A stretch of DNA of 64,000 nucleotides from Ailurus styani (GCA_002007465.1 LNAC01000738.1:51265-115264), one strand, 5' to 3'. Positions 1-10,744 are shown, numbered from the stretch's first letter. Translations and numbers: made by a program. The notes: a model not told the origin generated them from the sequence alone.

Positions 1-25
1 TTCTTTTTCCCCTTCTCTTCCTTTT

Positions 26-45
26 AAGGTGATTTTGTCATTTTG
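26..45. repeat. 20-nt direct repeat, copy 1
   Basis: The sequence AAGGTGATTTTGTCATTTTG follows a pyrimidine-rich tract. An identical 20-mer, also after a pyrimidine tract, lies at 733-752. Sequence outside the 20-mer is only vaguely similar, so an old segmental duplication is possible but not shown. Confidence 0.8.
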
Positions 46-768
46 AAAAATAACCGCGGCATGAGGAGCTTCTGCTCTGTAACAACCTCAAGATTTAGTG
101 GCTTAAAAGAGTAAACACCTACTTGGCTTATGATGCCGAGGTTGGCCGTGTGGGCTGGGCTTCCCTCTCCACTCTGCGGGGCTCACTTCTGAGTCTGCAG
201 TGAGCTGGTGGGTTAGCTGGGGGCTGGTCAGTGTAGGAAAGCCTCAGCTGGGATGGTTTGTCTTTGTTCCCGGGGCCTTTTGTCATCCAACAGGCCAGCT
301 TGAGCTTGTTAACATGGCAGACGGGCAGGGCTGAGAGACAGACAAGAGAGAGAGAAAGCAAAAGTATTTCTTGAGGCCAAGGGTTTGGAAATGTCACACT
401 GTCATGTCCACAGCACTCTACTTCCCAGCCAGAGCAAGCCAGGGCAAGTCCAGATTCAAGGGCAGGGAAAGAGGTGCTTTCTCTTCATGAGCTGACCCAT
501 GTAGTCACAGCGCCCAGAGATCTGACATAGGGAGAGACGAAGGATTACAGCCATTTTCACAATCTACTGCACCCTGAGAGTTCCAAATTGCAGCCTGCGT
601 GGGGGCCGCCGGAATGACTAATATGAGAGGCGAGTTGCAGCCTAACAAGCAAATGTAGCAGGCAATTGAGAGGCTGATGAAAGACCCAGCATTCAGAAGA
701 CATTTTTACACCTTCTTTCTTCTCTTTCCCTCAAGGTGATTTTGTCATTTTGGAAAAGCTCAGAGTGG
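46..768. other. unique sequence, no gene recognised
   Basis: No repeat family, splice-bounded exon or RNA gene is recognised here. Open frames in this interval are short and overlap each other on both strands. Confidence 0.6.
733..752. repeat. 20-nt direct repeat, copy 2
   Basis: Exact second copy of the 20-mer at 26-45, 707 bp away, at the upstream edge of the CpG-rich block that begins near 769. Confidence 0.8.
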
Positions 769-1280
769 CGTCTGCACGAGAGCTGCTTTGCGGGAGGGAC
801 GCTTCCTGGACTGGCGTGACCGCGTGGATGGTGGCTGGACCACCTGGCTCCCTTCCCGCCCCCGCCCTCCCCCATCTCGATCGGACCCCTGCAGCGCAGC
901 AATCAGAATCGACACGGTGAAGGGTGGCTCGCGTGCCTTGGCGGGGGTGCAGCGCAGCTGGCCTCAATCACTGCGGCTCGAATGTCTCCTCTCAAGCTTT
1001 TAAGGGCTGCCGAGAACTGAGCGCACAGGAATCCAAACAAGGCTGAAAGACCGCCTGCCCGACACTGGCTCAGGATGGCGAAGAGAGGAAACAAAAGACA
1101 GGGTGAGGATAATGACCTGCTGGAAACGGGATTTAGGAGACTTGTCCTCTCGCCCGACTCAGAGGGCTCCAGGCTCAGATTCCCAAGGGCTCTGTGCCCC
1201 TCTTGGTGGGGAGCTCGGGACTCAGCCTGCTCTGTGGCCGCGTGAGCTGGAAGGCACACACGGTGACCCGGGACAGCCGC
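769..1280. promoter_or_regulatory. orphan CpG-island-like block
   Basis: By hand count there are about 34 CpG in about 510 bp, with about 25 of them in 769-1080. GC content is visibly well above the surroundings, and observed/expected CpG is roughly 0.7 by eye. In mammals such clusters usually mark unmethylated promoters or enhancers. No first exon, start context or repeat explains it here. It could be the promoter of an unannotated transcript or an orphan island; the function is inferred. Confidence 0.5.
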
Positions 1281-2050
1281 TATCCTTAGAGGAGGTTTTA
1301 TCCATCATTTTTTATCTGTGGTCAGTCAAGGAGAGAAGAGACTCTCAATTTTAGTCATAAGACCCAAGGAAAGGAGACCAACACCGGCCTCTTGCTGAGT
1401 GCCTCCTCTTCTTTAAAAGTTTTTTGTTTTTTAACTTTCCTCTTTTGGCCCAGACTCAGGCTGTAGTGCGGTTATAACTCCTGTGGCGTTTCTCCTCCCT
1501 CAGCAGCTTACTTCCTCCTTGCCTCTTCCTCCCTTTCTCCCGCCCCCAACACACAATCAGATGCAGCCAATCTGGGCACAGGCTAGAGGGAGTAAGTGCC
1601 CACACCTGGGTCCCGTGCACTGGTTTAAATGACAACACCCCGACTCCGCCGAACACGTATTTTGTTCCCCAGAACAGCAGTCAGAGAGGCACCGGGACAA
1701 ACTGGAGGATGGTATTGCCTTCCGCCTTCTGAGCCCAAGGTGGAGGACCGTTGCAGTGGGTCCTGGATGATGCTACGGAGCTTAAAGAAACGCCATGGAG
1801 CCACTCTCAGGCAATCGATTGGGGTATTAGGGTTTTCAGTTTTCCAATACTTGGCTCTTTACAATCCAGTTCTATAAAGATGTATGTAGCATTGGGGGAT
1901 GGTCAGAGACGCAGCATCTGTGGTTTTGAGGCTGTCAGTCAAGAAATGAGGCCAAATGATGCCTTTGAAGTGCTGGTCCCTCTCTGCACGAGTTTTTCCA
2001 GGCAGACGTGGCTCATGTCATAGCTCTAAGATTGGCAGACAAGACTGGAC
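1281..2050. other. unique sequence, no gene recognised
   Basis: Contains a pyrimidine-rich stretch (about 1400-1545) and no recognisable repeat, exon or RNA gene. Confidence 0.5.
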
Positions 2051-2054
2051 TTGA

Positions 2055-2300
2055 GTTCACAAGTGCCCATCTGGCACTTACACTGTGCCAGGCACCAGTC
2101 ACTTTACAAACGTGGACTCGTTTAATCTTCATACCTCAGGTCTTACTCTTCTTCTTCTACCGATGAGGAGACGGAGCCCAGAGAGGGATACTAGCTTGCT
2201 GGAGATACCATATGGGTTGTAATGGTCAGAGTTGGGATTTGAGCCCTGGAAATCTGCCCCAGGGTCTATGTCCTTGATCACTATTCTCTGCTGCCTGTCA
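2055..2300 (+). repeat. MIR (ancient tRNA-derived SINE)
   Basis: Carries the family signature in order: the 'tgtgccaggcac' core, the 'tttaatcttcata' segment, a 'gatgaggagacggagcccagagagg' equivalent, and a tail-side 'gggatttgagccctgg'. It is heavily diverged, as expected of a family active before placental radiation. Confidence 0.75.
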
Positions 2301-2399
2301 TGCTAATGAAAGGTTCTTTTGTTTTGTTTTGTTTGCCTAATCAGATTCCAATTTCCCCCTGGGTTATTAATTTTTGAGGGGGGATGGGGAGCAAGAATA

Positions 2400-2570
2400 A
2401 GGCCATGCTAGATGCCATGCCTGGCCTTTTACAGTTACCACATTTAATTGTTAGAACAATGCTGTGAGGTACTCTTACCCACAATTTAGATTACAACACT
2501 CAAAGGCTCAGAGAGGTTAAGCGACTTGATGGACAACACACAGCTATCAAGCCTTTGGCTCTTGGACTGC
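2400..2570 (+). repeat. MIR fragment
   Basis: Shows the MIR core order: 'atgcctggcctttt', 'catttaattgttagaacaat', 'gaggtactctta', then 'ctcagagaggttaagcgact' and a 'cacacagctatc' segment. Confidence 0.7.
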
Positions 2571-3050
2571 CAATGTGAGCTGTTCACGGATTTGTCTTTT
2601 AGATGGGAATACAGTCCTCTCCAACCTCTTTCCTTCTTATGATGATGGGAAGATTGGAAGATGGAGATTTCAGCATGCATCCCAGGTCTCAGCTATGCCT
2701 GCCTTTGTCAGAGTGGCTCAGACCAAACCACCTCTCTCTGTTCTCTGGAACTTCACCTGGAACCCAACCCTGAATGGGCACCTTGCAGATTCTTCAACCA
2801 GAGGGCTTGCTGGGCTGACAGGGGACTCCATCACTGCTATTAGAAAGCATGTCCAGAGAGGCCAGTGGCTGCACTGTCACAAGCAAAGGAGAGCATAAAA
2901 AGCTCTCATGGGCCTCCAGTGACCAGCAGGTCCTTCAGTGTGCTTTCCTTAATAGAGCAAGCCTCCAAGGATAGAAATTATTGTCTTAAATGTTTTTAAT
3001 GTTTTAAATGCCACATAAAACACAATAGCAGAGGGAAAATGGCAAAAGCT
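2571..3050. other. unique sequence, no gene recognised
   Basis: An open frame of about 100 codons (2575-2898, + strand) lies here, but it has no recognisable domain and no splice context. I treat it as chance. Confidence 0.5.
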
Positions 3051-3054
3051 TTTA

Positions 3055-3265
3055 TCCACACTGCACTTTGCAGCTTATGAGTGCTTTTAGGGATCTTATT
3101 CTAAATTTGCCCCCACCTGCAAGGTGGAGAGGGCAGGCACTGTCATCCCATTTTATAGACAATGGAGCTCCCAAGCTCAGAGAGGTTAAGTGACTTGCTC
3201 AAGATCAAACAGCCAGCAAGAGATGGGGCTGTGGCCTTGGTCCAGGTCTCCTCCCTCCAAATTTA
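3055..3265 (+). repeat. MIR fragment
   Basis: Recognised from 'cccattttatagacaatgga', 'ctcagagaggttaagtgact' and 'tgctcaagatcaaacagcca', which is the conserved 3' half of the MIR core in order. Confidence 0.75.
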
Positions 3266-3384
3266 GCATTCTCTGCAAGATACCTTACTTTGCTTTTATA
3301 TGACTTATCAAGTGATGATAGCAGTAGGAATTCCAGTGAAATGAGTCTGTCAAATAGCTTGGGGTTATTATAAAACACAAAAGC

Positions 3385-3665
3385 AATAATAATTGCTAAC
3401 ATTTTTTGCTCTCTTACTGTGTGCTAAATACTTGATGCATATCCTTCTCCACTCATTCTCTTGACTAACACCGGTGTCTATTGTGATCCAGATGTTGTGC
3501 AGGGAAACAGGGATTATTTGTTCCATTTTATAATTGTATAATCTGAGACTGAATGGGAAGTGAGAAGGCAACCCCAAAGTCACACGGCCAGGAAGCAACA
3601 GAATCCGAATCAAAACTCTGGTCTCATGATGCTAACATGCACAATCTCAACCATTTCACATACAC
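3385..3665 (+). repeat. MIR (near full length, diverged)
   Basis: Runs from 'aataattgctaacatttt' through 'ctgtgtgctaaatactt' and 'ccattttataattgtataat' to 'aaagtcacacggcca' and 'cagaatccgaatcaaaac', matching the MIR order. Confidence 0.75.
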
Positions 3666-4845
3666 GCTAAACACCTAGAAGTACCAACTATTTTAAAATG
3701 AGGAGACAATAATCTGGCTTTGGGTCATCATGTCTTGTGCCTACGGCTGCTTAGGTCTGGTGAAAACCAAGAGAGAAATACATTTTGCACCCATACAACC
3801 TGCTTCTCGTTGGCTACTGCACATCCTTCCTGTTACAGATGATAATTTCTACTACTTTTGGATCTGTTTCAAGAAATAAATTCGAGTAATTGCATTTTTT
3901 ACAACGCTAATTATTTTACAAAACATTTTCTACGTGAACCCTGTCAGTGCTCAATAAATTTTTGCCATAGTAATTATCATGACATATTTGACACCTATGA
4001 AAATCAGGGGCTGTTAGCACAACTCAGATCCAGGCAGGGCGTCTGTATGGAGACACAGTGAGCTAGGTTGATGCCCCAGGGACTCTGCCACTTTCCTTGA
4101 GTCTAAACTCAGTCTGCTTACACCTCAGGCATGTGTAAATTTCCATAGCAATGCGGAGAGGTTGGAAGATCTGGTTGTGGAAGCCCCATGCAGAGAAAGG
4201 ACTCACTGCTGTCACCCATAGCCACCTGGCCCACCCTGGAGGTCCCCTGCAGCTTTTGTGGACAGTCCCCCAGTGGCTTCTTTCCCCAAGCTCCTGTATC
4301 TCACGGCTGGAGATTTCCCTCTGGCCTGGGAAAAGCCAGGGAGTGAACCTATGAGAGACGCATGTTGGGGGATAAAAAGCCCAGTTTCCTAGATGTCCTC
4401 TTCACACTCAACTGACCACAGCAGAGGTGTGATTATGAACGTACCTTTCCTAGGTCCTCTCCCCTTCCTTGTTTCTTGTCCCCACCCTCATCATACTGCA
4501 GGGCCCACCTCCCAGATAAATCACTTACAAGCAAATCCCTGTCTCGAGTTGTGCATGGGGGCAAGGGAGATGGGTCTTGGAATAAGGCCTCCTCCTTAAT
4601 CACAGGTGTTTCTACTTATTCCATTATTCCTGCTGCTAGTTTAGTCCTCTTAGCTTTTCTCTACCCAGCATGTCTGTGATCCTTCTCAAATGCAAGTCTG
4701 CTCTGGGCATTGCCAGACTTAGCCATTCATTGGCTCTTACCTGTTCCCCGGAAGGAGTCGAAATGCCTTGGACTTAGCTGGGTGTCAAAGGCTCTCCGTG
4801 GTCAGACTACTGTGTACCCTGGGCTCCTCCCTCAACACTAACACT
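3666..4845. other. unique sequence, no gene recognised
   Basis: No repeat family or exon structure recognised over about 1.2 kb. Confidence 0.5.
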
Positions 4846-5335
4846 TCCGGCCCTTGGCTCCAGCCACGCTGAACCACCAGCCCTACTCTCCTCCTCCAGG
4901 GCCTGCACGCAGGACACGCCCTCTGTCCAGAGTGCCTCTCTGGCTTCCTGTCCTTCTCTCCCCCCCCCCNNNNNNNNNNNNNNNNNNNNNNNNNNNNNNN
5001 NNNNNNNNNNNNNNNNNNNNNNNNNNNNNNNNNNNNNNNNNNNNNNNNNNNNNNNNNNNNNNNNNNNNNNNNNNNNNNNCCCCCCCCCCCCCCGGTGAAT
5101 GAAATTCTTCCAGACCTCCCAGATTCGAGTGAGGTTCCCTATGACACCTTGTAGGACAAGTCAACCTGTCTCTTATGTGCCTTATGGCCTCGTGCTGGTC
5201 CCGCCTATGAACGTGTCTTTCTCACCAACCAGAGTGCGAGCTGCTTGAGGGCTGGACTTGCCTTTTCATCTTTGAATTCTTAAGACTTACTACCTGGCAC
5301 GGGGTAGGCAGGGGCTTATGAAATGTTTGCTGATA
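4846..5335 (+). repeat. L2 LINE, 3' end, interrupted by an assembly gap
   Basis: The sequence follows the L2 3' tail: a 'cttggctccagccacgctgaa' type segment, 'gggcctgcacgc', then past the gap 'agagtgcgagctgcttgagg', 'ctacctggcacggggtaggc' and 'tatgaaatgtttgctga'. The poly-C-flanked N gap splits it. Confidence 0.75.
4970..5079. other. assembly gap, 110 N, flanked by poly-C on both sides
   Basis: Nine C residues precede and fourteen follow the N block. This suggests that a long homopolymer or GC-hard tract broke the assembly. Frames reported across it are artefacts. Confidence 0.98.
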
Positions 5336-6115
5336 AACAATTGCTACTGGAATTTGTTTTCTTGATTACAGGGCTGGTTGAATCCTTTCCCCTTTTTGTT
5401 TTCCAGCTGTATACATGTTTTGTTTTTTCTGTGAATGGTCTGCCAGCCCATTTTGTCATTTCTGTTCCTGTGGTGACAAGACACCATGTGGTAGGAATGC
5501 TCCCCAGAGGATGCGTTTCAGTCCTCACAGACGGAAGCCATTTGAATCCCTCAGGTACAAAGCTGTTCCCTGAAACCCTTCTCTGAACACCATAAAGGAT
5601 GGAATACTGTTTCCACCTCAGCCACCCACTGAGGCAAATGAGAAGAGTCTTTTGCCCGGAGAGTACTCCTGGCCGGACAATCCTAGGGGTGTTTCACTGC
5701 TTTATTAAATCTCTGACCAGTTGCCTCTATTTGTCTTTCAGCACCCAGGCACTGGGTTCTTGCTCTAAAGTTCATTACTGACTCTCTAATGAAGCACCAA
5801 TTTAATGTGCAAGTTTGGTCAAAATGGCAGACTTTAGAGGAGGAATGAATAGCCATTCTCGTCATCAGGCAAGATTCCCCAATTCACAGAGCTCTCAAGT
5901 GGGTCTGACTCCTAGGTGCGTCCTCCATGCATTGTCCCTCCCTTCCTGTCATCATAAGGGCTCTCTGAAGAGCTCTTACTGGCCTTGCTGCAGAAAAGTC
6001 TTCCCAGGCAGCCTCTACACAGCAGTAACCTCCCAGCTCCCAGGATTTCAGAATTGAAGTTTCAGAAATATTCTTTGGGTTCCTTTCACTTTTCAGAGAA
6101 TTGACTGGGGGGTGG
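5336..6115. other. unique sequence, no gene recognised
   Basis: Short overlapping frames only; no repeat or exon recognised. Confidence 0.5.
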
Positions 6116-6119
6116 GGGA

Positions 6120-6240
6120 GCTCAGGGCATGTTCTAGCTGGCCCTAGTTCTTGTGAGTATTAAATGGTGAAAATATATGTAAAGTCCCCAGCATTGTAGC
6201 ATTGACACTTAGTAGGTTCTCCATGAATATTAACTTCTCT
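6120..6240 (-). repeat. MIR fragment, antisense
   Basis: The + strand reads 'gtgagtattaaatggt', 'atatatgtaaagtcccc', 'agcattgtagcattgacact' and 'tagtaggttctccatgaata', the reverse complement of the MIR 5'/core half. Confidence 0.65.
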
Positions 6241-6316
6241 CACCGCTCTTGCTGTTGATTGATTCAGTGTTGAAATCCCTCCATCAGGGACAATCACTCT
6301 CCATTAGAATGCTGCC

Positions 6317-6922
6317 ATGGCAGAAGACATGAACAGACATTTCTCCAAAGAAGACATCCAAATGGCCAACAGACACATGAGAAAGTGCTCAACATCACTC
6401 GGCATCAGAGAAATACAAATCAAAACCACAGCGAGATACCACCTTACACCAGTCAGAATGGCTAAAATCAACAAGTCAGGAAACGACAGATGTTGGCGAG
6501 GTTGCGGAGAAAGGGGAACCCTCCTACACTGTTGGTGGGAATGCAAGCTGGTGCAGCCACTCTGGAAAACAGTATGGAGATTCCTCAAAAAGTTGAAAAT
6601 GGAGCTACCCTACGACCCAGCAATCGCACTACTGGGTATTTATCCTAAAGACACAAAGGTAGTGATCCTCAGGGGCACGTGCACCCGAATGTTTATAGCA
6701 GCAATGTCCACAATAGCCAAACTATGGAAAGAACCTAGATGTCCATCAACAGATGAATGGATAAAGAAGATGTGGTATATATATACAATGGAATACTATG
6801 CAGCTATCAAAAGAAACGAAATCTTGCCATTCGCAACGACATGGATGGAACTGGAGGGTATTATGCTGAGCGAAATAAGTCAATCAGAGAAAGACAATTA
6901 TCATATGATCTCTCTGATATGA
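6317..6922 (+). pseudogene. L1 ORF2p C-terminal fragment (201 codons open)
   Basis: This open frame matches the C-terminal end of the L1 ORF2 protein, which in full length is an endonuclease/reverse transcriptase. Within this 201-residue frame the cysteine-rich motif is C59-x3-C63-x7-H71-x4-C76, followed by LVQPLWK, the ALLGIYP stretch and the [13 protein letters not shown] stretch. The endonuclease and RT domains are absent through 5' truncation. The apparent ATG (6317) lies in the target-site duplication, so it is host DNA read in frame by chance. There is no evidence that it is expressed. Confidence 0.92.
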
Positions 6923-6931
6923 GGAACTTGA

Positions 6932-7085
6932 GGGGCAGGGTGGGGGGTTGTGGGGGGTAGGGAGGGAAAAATAATGAAACAAGATGGGATGGGGAAGGAG
7001 ACAAACCATAAGAGACTCCTAATCTCACAAAACAAACTGAGGGTTACTGGGGGGTGGGAGGGTAGGGATAGGGTGGATGGGTTAT
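6932..7085 (+). other. L1 3'-UTR G-rich tracts, G-quadruplex motifs
   Basis: Two clusters of G-runs lie in the L1 3' UTR. One is 6932-6966 (runs of 4, 3, 6, 6, 3 and 3 G). The other is 7041-7081 (runs of 3, 6, 3, 3, 3, 3 and 3 G with loops of 1-5 nt). Guanine-rich polypurine tracts able to fold as G-quadruplexes are a known feature of mammalian L1 3' UTRs. Confidence 0.8.
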
Positions 7086-7344
7086 GGACATTGGGGAGGG
7101 TTTGTGCTTTGGTGAATGCTGTGAAAGATGTAAGCCTGATGATTCACAGACCTGTACCCCTTGGGCAAAGAAAAAAATAAAATTAAAAAAATAAATAAAA
7201 GAATGCTGCCATGGTTATGCCTTACAAAATTCATGAGGCCTTCCAGAAACTTCTATTTATTACCAGGAGTTTCATTGCCCCTCAGGAAAGGATGAATGGG
7301 TAAAGAGAACTAAAGTGAAGCTCCGTATTGTTAGCATGGAATTT

Positions 7345-7530
7345 CAATAACAATGCACTTCATAACAACAACAATTATGGTAGTGTCTCACTAGATGCAT
7401 GGAACATGCTAAAAATGTTACTTGTATTATCCCTATTCTTTAGAACATTTTTTTCAAATGTTCTCATTTTATTGGCGATGAGGGAACCGAAGGTCAGAGA
7501 AGTTAGTGTGAATGGTGTGAATCGAAGGCG
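7345..7530 (+). repeat. MIR fragment
   Basis: Weak but ordered match: 'ggaacatgctaaaaatgtta', 'ttgtattatccctattcttt', then 'gcgatgagggaaccgaaggt' and 'cagagaagtt'. Confidence 0.5.
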
Positions 7531-9010
7531 GTGCAGTCAACAAACAGTGCTACTTGCGTCCTGCCCACCACTGTTACTCAACCCCCCCTCTGTCAAACCC
7601 TGAGAATATCTTGGCTGATCCCAGAGCTTTCCAAGCCCATTTCAGATATTCAAAAAGCCTCCTCTTCATATTTTTAAGAAGTCCTACGAAATCTAAATCA
7701 AACTTCGCTCTCATCTGAATAAAAGCTTCTCCTCTACCCAAGCCCAGGCCGAACCTTGGTTCTGGGAAGTACAGTGGGGAATGAATGCTGGTTTATAATT
7801 TTAGCACTTGGGCTCCCCTTGCTCTAGGGTCCAGGCAAGGAATGGAAGGAGAATAGACTGTGTGTGCATTTTAAAGAGCCCAATTTGTGATTCTCTCTTG
7901 GCTATTCAATGCCCTCTGTTAAGGCATATGTCCAAATTCTCACTATATATGGAAGGCTTTGGACAGTTCTTTATGGTTTCCCCCATGACACCTCTTAACC
8001 CTTTTATTTTCTCCCACTTCACCTCCCCTAACCTTTCCTCACACTCCCATCCCTCCCTTTGACATCACGGACTTCTGATTTGTGCTCTTTGACTTTGGAG
8101 ATGAATCTTCCCGCTGTCCACTTACGACTCCCCTTCCTGGCCTGTTTCTAGAGGGTTGACTCACCTGGCAGGCAGCCCTTAAGGACAGAGCCACTCCTGA
8201 CATTCGTGTGGCCCAAGGCAAGAGTATAAACAGAAGCCCACAACTTTTAATGTTTAGGTATGTCTTAAAATTCTAAGTCAAGCTAGAAATTATTTAGTAA
8301 AATGTGTTCTATGCTTATTCCCTAACAACCACACCTTCTTAATAACCCAGAGGGCCAGGGAGACTTGTATCTAGAATTCTTACACTTCCTGGAATTTCAT
8401 ACTACAAACTGGCTCTAAGTTTCAGGCCTCAGCCCACTGTTGATCTTTCCTCTCTCTCATCCATGGCTATTCCCCAGGGTCTTGTGCATATGCATGTAGA
8501 CAGCCCTGTTCTCACACCCACCAGCAAAAAGCTAGCTCCTGAATGGCTCCTGAGCCTAGAGATGTGCACGCAATGATGAGGTTGACCCTTGGGAGTAGGC
8601 CTGTCTTGGGGGCACTGAGGAGAGAATTCTGCAGTCCCAGTGACCCAAGTCATGGTCTAGAAGAAGGTGTAGTCTCTGGGTGAGCATATCCCTAAAGTGG
8701 GCATGTCTCCCTGGCCTCATGAACCAATTTCTCTGAAAGACAGGAGCATGGCTAGAGGAAAGCCAGAGGAGTTCACTAAAGTGTAGGCACCAGGGCACGA
8801 TCCTTCTTTCCTGGTCTAAGGGTGCTACTGGTCTTGAGCATGGGCCTTTCAAGACAATTCACACCCATCTGTCCTCCACAGAATTCACTTAGCCTCCAGA
8901 AAAACTCAAAACACTGCATTTCCTGCAGGTTGCCCCTAGAAGATTTTTAGTCCTATATTCTCACCTTACATAGGTGAACCTACAGATGGACCCTCACTCT
9001 TCCCTCTCCA
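7531..9010. other. unique sequence, no gene recognised
   Basis: About 1.5 kb without a recognisable repeat or exon. Frames of 60-98 codons on both strands overlap each other and look random. Confidence 0.5.
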
Positions 9011-9014
9011 CCTC

Positions 9015-9175
9015 TTCCTAACAACGACATCTTCCCAAATGCAACTCAGGGAGGCCTCCTCACTTGGCTTGAAGGTAAGCAATTTCTCTTCACTGCTATA
9101 TCCCCAGGGCCTGAACTGTGCTTAGGACCCATTACGGACTCAGTTCAAATTTGTTAAATGACTGAAGGAGTAGAA
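9015..9175 (+). repeat. L2 LINE 3'-end fragment
   Basis: The tail signature is readable: 'ctgctatatccccagggcct', 'gaactgtgcttaggaccca' and 'aaatttgttaaatgactgaa', equivalent to the L2 3' terminus. Confidence 0.6.
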
Positions 9176-9669
9176 AGCAATCCCTTTGCCTCTTCTCATG
9201 GGGAACTTCCTACCAGCACATGACGTTCCCCAAAGACCCCCATTCTGATCAGTCTCCTCAATGTATCCCTATTGGGGGTAACTTATTTTGGGGTGATAAG
9301 CTATGAGTCATCTCTTGATCCTACATGGATGGGTCGTCGGGGAGATCAGTCTGCTCTATGAGCTTTAGCTGGAATTCTAAGGCAACAGAAAAAAAAAAAT
9401 CCGTTCAGTAAGTTCCATAAAGCTTGCCTAATTCATACAGCTCTAGTGGCAGAGAATAATTTGAACCCAGCACTAACTGGTTCCACGAGACATCAACTCT
9501 CATTATGCCAGGCTGCATCCAGCACCCCATTTGAACAAGATGGGGTACAGCTTGGGAGTCTGCCTCAGCACGCCGCCAATCCCACGTAGCTGAGGGCAGC
9601 CTGACTTCTGACTGCCCAGAATTGACTCTCTGACACTTACGATACACAACTGTTCCTGCATCTCATTTG
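9176..9669. other. mostly unique; weak MIR-like patch
   Basis: A short patch near 9420-9490 resembles the MIR 3' part ('acagctctagtggcagagaa', 'tttgaacccagcac'), at low confidence. Otherwise nothing is recognised. Confidence 0.35.
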
Positions 9670-9715
9670 GCGGCCGCTTTCCGTCCAGCGTCGGACGCCG
9701 GCCTCCCGGGACGAG
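9670..9715. promoter_or_regulatory. short CpG-dense patch with GCGGCCGC site
   Basis: About nine CpG occur in 46 bp, including an 8-bp GCGGCCGC at 9670-9677, in otherwise CpG-poor DNA. Such density suggests local protection from methylation or a recent origin. The patch is too short to qualify as an island, and the function is inferred. Confidence 0.35.
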
Positions 9716-10643
9716 GGCAAGTGCCCCTAGCTAGTTCGAAAGTTCAGTCACATGGCTGCACAGATTACTTGGGACGGTTCCTGTGATTCAGCTATGCTGT
9801 GATTTGTGCAATTAGAACAGCTTTCTCGCCTGAGGCCTTCGAAGAACAATTACAAAAACAAACAGCACCGGCAGCAGCAGCAGGCATAGCCGCAGATAAA
9901 AAACAAAACAAAACAAAAACACAAGAAAAGGCGCCAAACAAGACAAAGGCCTCCCCTTGCTCACATCATTCTGGGGAAGGCAGATGCAGTGTTTGATCCG
10001 AGGCCTCTGGGAATCAGGTTCCCCAAGAAAAAAAGCAGTTAGCCTTCTGCGTAATTACTACGGCGGACACTAACCCATTACTTCACAGTTCTTCAGAAGG
10101 GAAAATGCCAGGAAGATTCTCCCACCTGGAAATTTCCCCAACTAGTGGTGGGATGAGCAGGCCAAGCCAGCACTTCTGGGGCTGCTGCAAATCAGGCTGT
10201 TGGCTGGGTGATTGGAATGTGGTGTCTGGGTTCTTCCTCCCAGACCCCCCTCGGCTGACCGACGGCTCTCTTTGGGCTCGAACATCTTCCCCTGCTCTAA
10301 ACATCCCCGATGTACCCTTTCTAGCATTCACACCTTCCATGCCTTTTAATTTTCAGAGCATGTTTCCTTGTCATCCCACTGTGCTTGAATGAAGACCATT
10401 CCCAGAGAATCTGATAATCCCCCAAACCAGTGTCGTATAATTTACCCAGTGTGACATCTTGTCATCCTCGTTTTGTAGATACAAGAGAGAAAGGGTCAAG
10501 AGGTCAAGATATAAAGGTTACAAATGGCAGAACGAAGTCAGGGACTCAGGGACTATTGCTATATTGGTTGCAGAAGGAGAGAAAATTCCCCAATTTCTCA
10601 TGCCGCCATATTTTACCAAAATCTTAAATCTTGCTCAAGGTAA
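9716..10643. other. unique sequence, no gene recognised
   Basis: No repeat family is recognised apart from a short A/C-rich run (about 9900-9925). Confidence 0.5.
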
Positions 10644-10674
<31 letters not shown>

Positions 10675-10680
10675 CACACA
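10644..10680. repeat. (CA)n microsatellite
   Basis: About 18 AC/CA units with one GC interruption near 10668, followed by a short GA run. Confidence 0.97.
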
Positions 10681-10744
10681 GAAAGAGAGAGAATGAATGT
10701 ATGTTTAGGATAGAAAAATTAGAAACATAAAAAGAGAAAATAGA

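Larger units (their letters stand above)
6306..7214 (+). mobile_element. 5'-truncated L1 retrotransposon with perfect 15-bp TSD
   Basis: The TSD AGAATGCTGCCATGG occurs at 6306-6320 and 7200-7214. The insert runs about 6321-7199: the ORF2 C-terminal part, a G-rich 3' UTR, AATAAA at 7176-7181 and an A-rich tail. The target reads TT|AGAA, close to the L1 endonuclease preference TT|AAAA. The exact TSD and good ORF2 match point to a fairly recent carnivore L1. It lacks a 5' UTR, ORF1, endonuclease and reverse transcriptase, so it is dead on arrival. Confidence 0.95.

Noticed and set aside
4854..5164. Open frames on both strands over the first gap
   Set aside because: Made of N and poly-C (poly-Pro/poly-Gly); artefacts.
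10644..10680. CRISPR-like array from regularly spaced short repeats
   Set aside because: Simple CA microsatellite in vertebrate DNA; no spacers.
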